Origin: Phocaeicola_A sp036804505 | Lineage (GTDB): Bacteria; Bacteroidota; Bacteroidia; Bacteroidales; Bacteroidaceae | Direction: 5' to 3' | Length of the DNA stretch: 64,000 bases | NCBI GenBank assembly: GCA_036804505.1 | Contig: DAIRSI010000004.1 | Location: 110,577 to 174,576 of the forward strand | Part shown: positions 62,001 to 64,000 of the stretch, piece after piece | How the letters are laid out: every line of letters begins with the position of its first letter | Numbering within the stretch: the first letter of the stretch is position 1 | Notes under the pieces: model-generated | What the model was told of the DNA's origin: nothing | Database searches by the model: none | Seen by the model: the letters and a program-made list of their open reading frames with translations, nothing else | Translations under genes and position numbers: made by a program

Positions 62001-62347
62001 ATGCAGAAGCATATGCAGCGCGTGCACCATGGATACACCGTTTTGATTTTCGTATTGCACAAGATTTCGGTGTGAAGGCCGGTAAGAACAACAATACTAT
62101 TCAAGTAAGTTTGGACTTTATGAATATCGGGAATTTAATTAATTCCAAATGGGGCGTAACAAAGACTAACAGTATTTCTAATGGTTCTCGTATTTTGAAA
62201 TATATGGGTGTTGACAATAACAAGACACCGATATATTCTTTATATCGTGACAAGAGTGGAGTAGCACCAACTCAAAGTTATTCTTATAATCGCAATTATG
62301 ATGAATGTTGGAAATTCCAAGTTGGCGTGAAATATATCTTTAATTAA
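59060..62347 (+). CDS. Oar-type TonB-dependent receptor
   Basis: 1095 residues. Signal peptide (ending VMAQ), CarboxypepD_reg domain (about 28-105, with IIGATVQATHLPSGTHYGAI), plug (about 120-235, with STNFTIDGANFNNNFG and GGGINAVTKSGTN) and a long barrel ending GVKYIFN. The layout matches Oar/OmpA-related TonB receptors, which lack SusD partners; some of these carry proteins or small ligands. The run of downstream secreted GDPD and nucleoside-transferase-like genes, after a terminator, hints at phosphodiester use. Substrate unknown. Confidence 0.85.
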   Translation: MQKRLVFLCALFFAFTSIVMAQVTTSGINGRVSSEGEPIIGATVQATHLPSGTHYGAITNVDGRYTIQGMRVGGPYEIKISYVGYQTQVFKEIKLQLGEVYNLSVSNLKESSEVLNEVVVVGTKSKFSAEKTGATTNISNDQILQLPTVNRSISDIARLSPYASGMSFAGGDGRSTNFTIDGANFNNNFGLSSKLPGGGNPISVDAIEEVQVVVAPFDVRQTNFIGGGINAVTKSGTNTFKGTAYTYQYNENMRGNKIDGVSLGDRATDAKHIYGFTLGGPIIKNKLFFFANLEYQKVPTTLVNWKASTDGVANADNYISACKASDMQKVSDFVKSKYGYDTGSYTSFPADETNWKILGRIDWNINDRHKLAIRYNYTKNSSWNPTNGNSSDTGYRLSGMDRISKYSMSFANSCYSTDNKVTSISADLNSRFTDKISNQLLFTYTNIADIRGTNSSLFPFIDIMSGYDTSTGNQILQPYMSLGYELFTFNNEVHNKIYNVVDNFTYYAGDHKLTAGLSYEHQMANNAYMRNGTGYYRYGSLDDFLNGAAPEAFAICYGYNGNTKPNAEVAFNQFGAYLQDEWSAAKNFKLTFGIRFDNLSFDNSSIMRNNAIYAFDFGGKKIDTGAWPDSRIQVSPRLGFVWDVFNDKSLKVRGGTGLFTGRLPLVFFTNMPTNSGMIQNLVKINTKYNSNGSVKSRDSRLDLLKGGLITDVNKLITTLGLPTTITPEEGVAPSSIAGVDKNFKMPQVWKSSIAVDYMIPVSFPLSVTGEFMYTKTINGIRLLNYNVKQSEGWTRFNGADNRIIYPSSDVYYSNVSDACVLTNTSKGYGYTANITVNAEPIKNVNLMLAYTHTESKEISGMPGSNATSAWSGLPTVDGPNITGVQRSQYVIPDRIIASANYTINYLNNHMATHFNLFYTGYSPYGNSYMYTNDMNGDGIANDLMYIPKNDSEINFKNDADRTEFWAFVNQDSYLKNHKGEYAEAYAARAPWIHRFDFRIAQDFGVKAGKNNNTIQVSLDFMNIGNLINSKWGVTKTNSISNGSRILKYMGVDNNKTPIYSLYRDKSGVAPTQSYSYNRNYDECWKFQVGVKYIFN

Positions 62348-62370
62348 AATGATGGTTTAATTTCATAGAA

Positions 62371-62407
62371 AAAGAGATGATCTTGTCCAAGGTCATCTCT
62401 TTTTTTG
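62371..62407 (+). terminator. terminator of the Oar-type receptor gene
   Basis: A 14-bp stem including AGAGATGATCTT (left) and AAGGTCATCTCT (right), with one G-T pair, is followed by a T run from 62398 to 62406. Confidence 0.85.
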
Positions 62408-62430
62408 TTTCATAGTAAAGAAAAAAGATA

Positions 62431-62438
62431 TATCTTCG
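62431..62438 (+). promoter_or_regulatory. weak -7 element of the GDPD gene
   Basis: TATCTTCG differs from TAnnTTTG at one position, 23 nt before the ATG at 62462. Confidence 0.4.
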
Positions 62439-62461
62439 TCAGTACATCAAAACATTATCTT

Positions 62462-63310
62462 ATGAAGCATTTATTCATTTCATTATTTTGTTTATTTATT
62501 TGTGTTTTCATTCAAGCTCAAATAAAGGTGATTGCGCACCGTGGCGATTGGAGAAATGAACCTGAAAATTCATTACCTGCCATCAAAAGTTGTATAGGTA
62601 TGGGTGTTGATATGGTGGAGATTGACTTGAAAAGGACCAAAGACGGTCATCTTGTTTTAATGCATGATTGGACTATCGACAGAACTTCAACAGGAAAAGG
62701 TAAGCCTGAAGAATATGATCTGAGTGAATTAAGTCAGTTTCGTTTGAAAAGTGGAGTAGGGCATGCCACGATGTATTCTATTCCAACTTTGGATGAAGTT
62801 CTACCTTTAATTAAAGGAAAGATTATGGTCAACATTGATAAAGGATACGATTATTTTGCACAGGTTTATGAATTGTTGCAAAAAGCAAAGATTACCTCGC
62901 AAGTAGTTATTAAGACAAGATTGCCATATAGTAAGGTCAAGGAGGAAAATGGAGATATTCTGACTAAAGTTAAATTTATGCCTATTATTAATATTGACGA
63001 GGAAGGAGCCACAGAATTTATTCAATCTTATTTGAGTAATATGTCTCCCTATGCCTTTGAATGTGATTTTAAAATTGCTACCCCTCAAGTACTTTCTATC
63101 TTTAAGCTTTTGAGAGAGAAAAAACAGAGAATTTGGATTAATTCGTTATGGCCGGAATTATGTGGAGGTCACGATGATGAGAGAGCTGTAGGATTGGGAG
63201 AAAAAGAGGAAAGCTGGGGTTGGATAATCCGCCAGGGTGCTTCTTTTATACAGACCGATAGGCCGGCTCTTTTGATTGAATTTTTAAAAAAACATGGATT
63301 ACACAAATAA
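62462..63310 (+). CDS. secreted glycerophosphodiester phosphodiesterase
   Basis: 282 residues from ATG 62462, which gives a clean signal peptide (ending FIQAQ). The GDPD TIM barrel has the catalytic HRGDWRNEPENSL, the metal residues in VEIDLKRTKDGHLVLMHD and DRTSTGKG, followed by IPTLDEVLPLIKG. It hydrolyses glycerophosphodiesters to glycerol-3-phosphate and an alcohol, in the periplasm here. The next gene starts 7 bp after its stop, so the two are coupled. Confidence 0.92.
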   Translation: MKHLFISLFCLFICVFIQAQIKVIAHRGDWRNEPENSLPAIKSCIGMGVDMVEIDLKRTKDGHLVLMHDWTIDRTSTGKGKPEEYDLSELSQFRLKSGVGHATMYSIPTLDEVLPLIKGKIMVNIDKGYDYFAQVYELLQKAKITSQVVIKTRLPYSKVKEENGDILTKVKFMPIINIDEEGATEFIQSYLSNMSPYAFECDFKIATPQVLSIFKLLREKKQRIWINSLWPELCGGHDDERAVGLGEKEESWGWIIRQGASFIQTDRPALLIEFLKKHGLHK

Positions 63311-63317
63311 TATTTAT

Positions 63318-63863
63318 ATGAATAAGCTTTTGTATATAACCATATGTTTATGGTGTTTCTTATTTTTTTTACCTGTACAAGCAGGCAACGTAATTGTAAA
63401 ACATCCACGTGAAAATGTTAAAAGTGACACAACAAACTATGTTTCAGTATTTCTTGCAGGTACTATAGATAATGGTGCCAGCATAGACTGGCAACAGAAC
63501 ATAGTTGACAAAATGCGGAATTTTTCAGGGAACTTTTTACTATATAATCCAAGACGTTCAGTGTGGGATGCTAATGACAAAAGAGAATTAGAATATCAAA
63601 TTAACTGGGAGTTAGATCATTTGGAAGCTGCTGATTATATTCTTATGAACATCCTCGGTAGCAGCAAATCTCCAGTCTCATTATTGGAACTAGGTATACA
63701 TATTCATTCCGGGAAAATTTTGCTTGTGTGTGATCCTTCCTATTATCGTTATGATAATGTTCGAATAACATGTAAAAAATATCATGTTAAGATTTATCAT
63801 ACAATAGAGGAAGCTTTGCAGACAATACAACTATGGAAAATAAATACGGTTATGCCCGAATAA
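63318..63863 (+). CDS. secreted nucleoside 2-deoxyribosyltransferase-like protein
   Basis: 181 residues from ATG 63318; the upstream in-frame ATG (63294) would overlap the GDPD gene and spoil the signal peptide (ending PVQAG). The mature part matches the nucleoside 2-deoxyribosyltransferase-like family (PF15891 type): VFLAGTIDNGASIDWQQ, LYNPRRSVWD, a WELDHLEAADYIL helix and SPVSLLELGIHIHSGK. In cytoplasmic enzymes this fold cleaves or exchanges nucleoside bases, with the Glu of LLELG as the nucleophile. An exported version is unusual. Partner to the GDPD gene. Confidence 0.75.
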   Translation: MNKLLYITICLWCFLFFLPVQAGNVIVKHPRENVKSDTTNYVSVFLAGTIDNGASIDWQQNIVDKMRNFSGNFLLYNPRRSVWDANDKRELEYQINWELDHLEAADYILMNILGSSKSPVSLLELGIHIHSGKILLVCDPSYYRYDNVRITCKKYHVKIYHTIEEALQTIQLWKINTVMPE

Positions 63864-63864
63864 T

Positions 63865-63928
63865 CATCTGGTGCATAGCAGACGATTATCTGCTCATAGG
63901 CAGATGATTATCCGCTATGCACCAGATG
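63865..63928. repeat. 21/22-nt tandem repeat inside a long inverted repeat
   Basis: Perfect 15-bp outer arms (CATCTGGTGCATAGC 63865-63879; GCTATGCACCAGATG 63914-63928) enclose ATCTGC (63888-63893) / GCAGAT (63900-63905). The same stretch is also two direct repeats (63874-63894 and 63895-63916) sharing CATAG, CAGA and GATTATC. It follows the last gene; no T tract follows. The remaining bases to 64000 show nothing recognisable. Confidence 0.85.
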
Positions 63929-64000
63929 AATTTACAATCTGCTAATCTGTCTTTTCCTGATTTAACTATACACTTTATTAAATATCGAACTAAATATCTA

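Overview
The window is chromosomal DNA from a member of the Bacteroidales (Bacteroidota), probably a gut Bacteroidaceae or Prevotellaceae species. The evidence is an AT-rich sequence with TAnnTTTG -7 promoter elements before many genes, few strong Shine-Dalgarno sites, an archaeal-type ProRS, a six-gene Na+-NQR operon, a Bacteroidetes YidC with a large periplasmic domain, short 3-phosphoglycerate dehydrogenase, DUF3078/DUF4293/PorT-like families and two large TonB-dependent receptors with carboxypeptidase-like N-terminal domains. I see no phage, transposase, CRISPR, rRNA or tRNA. No gene-free stretch exceeds about 210 bp.

Region 1 (1-11.2 kb): the end of a D-2-hydroxyacid dehydrogenase, a TRIC/YadS channel, a biotin-dependent-carboxylase-like carboxyltransferase whose biotinyl domain lacks the lysine, proS, an OmpA lipoprotein, tamB and an exported C1 peptidase. 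Region 2 (11.3-17.4 kb): nqrABCDEF, in which NqrC carries an N-terminal rubredoxin-like domain. Region 3 (17.5-26.7 kb): a GH5 lipoprotein, a crcB-DUF190-LysR-YeiH cluster, a TlpA-like thioredoxin, a sigma/anti-sigma operon ending in an outer-membrane barrel, and a DbpA-like helicase. Region 4 (26.8-43.6 kb): serC-serA-DUF1015, yigZ, uvrB, bamD-omega-DUF4293, a LysM/ligand-binding protein with a PorT-like barrel, uvrA, a YbaK deacylase, a POT peptide transporter and a phytase-like esterase. Region 5 (43.8-51.9 kb): pyrG-yidC-S9 peptidase on the minus strand, then DUF3078 and an EamA permease.

Region 6 (52.1-63.9 kb) is the most accessory-looking part. It has a TonB-dependent receptor, a lipoprotein with two OB-fold-like repeats, and a lipoprotein endonuclease/exonuclease/phosphatase. 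These are followed by an Oar-type TonB receptor, a secreted glycerophosphodiester phosphodiesterase and a secreted nucleoside 2-deoxyribosyltransferase-like protein. Together they look like a surface system for binding, cutting and importing nucleic acid or other phosphodiesters; this is inference from domain content and gene order.

Three intergenic sites (2656-2703, 43615-43702, 63865-63928) hold unrelated sequences with the same layout: about 22-nt direct repeats built from words that also occur inverted, each at gene 3' ends. Start codons were reassigned where the longest frame ran upstream of a promoter element or signal peptide; tamB and nqrB use TTG and pyrG uses GTG.
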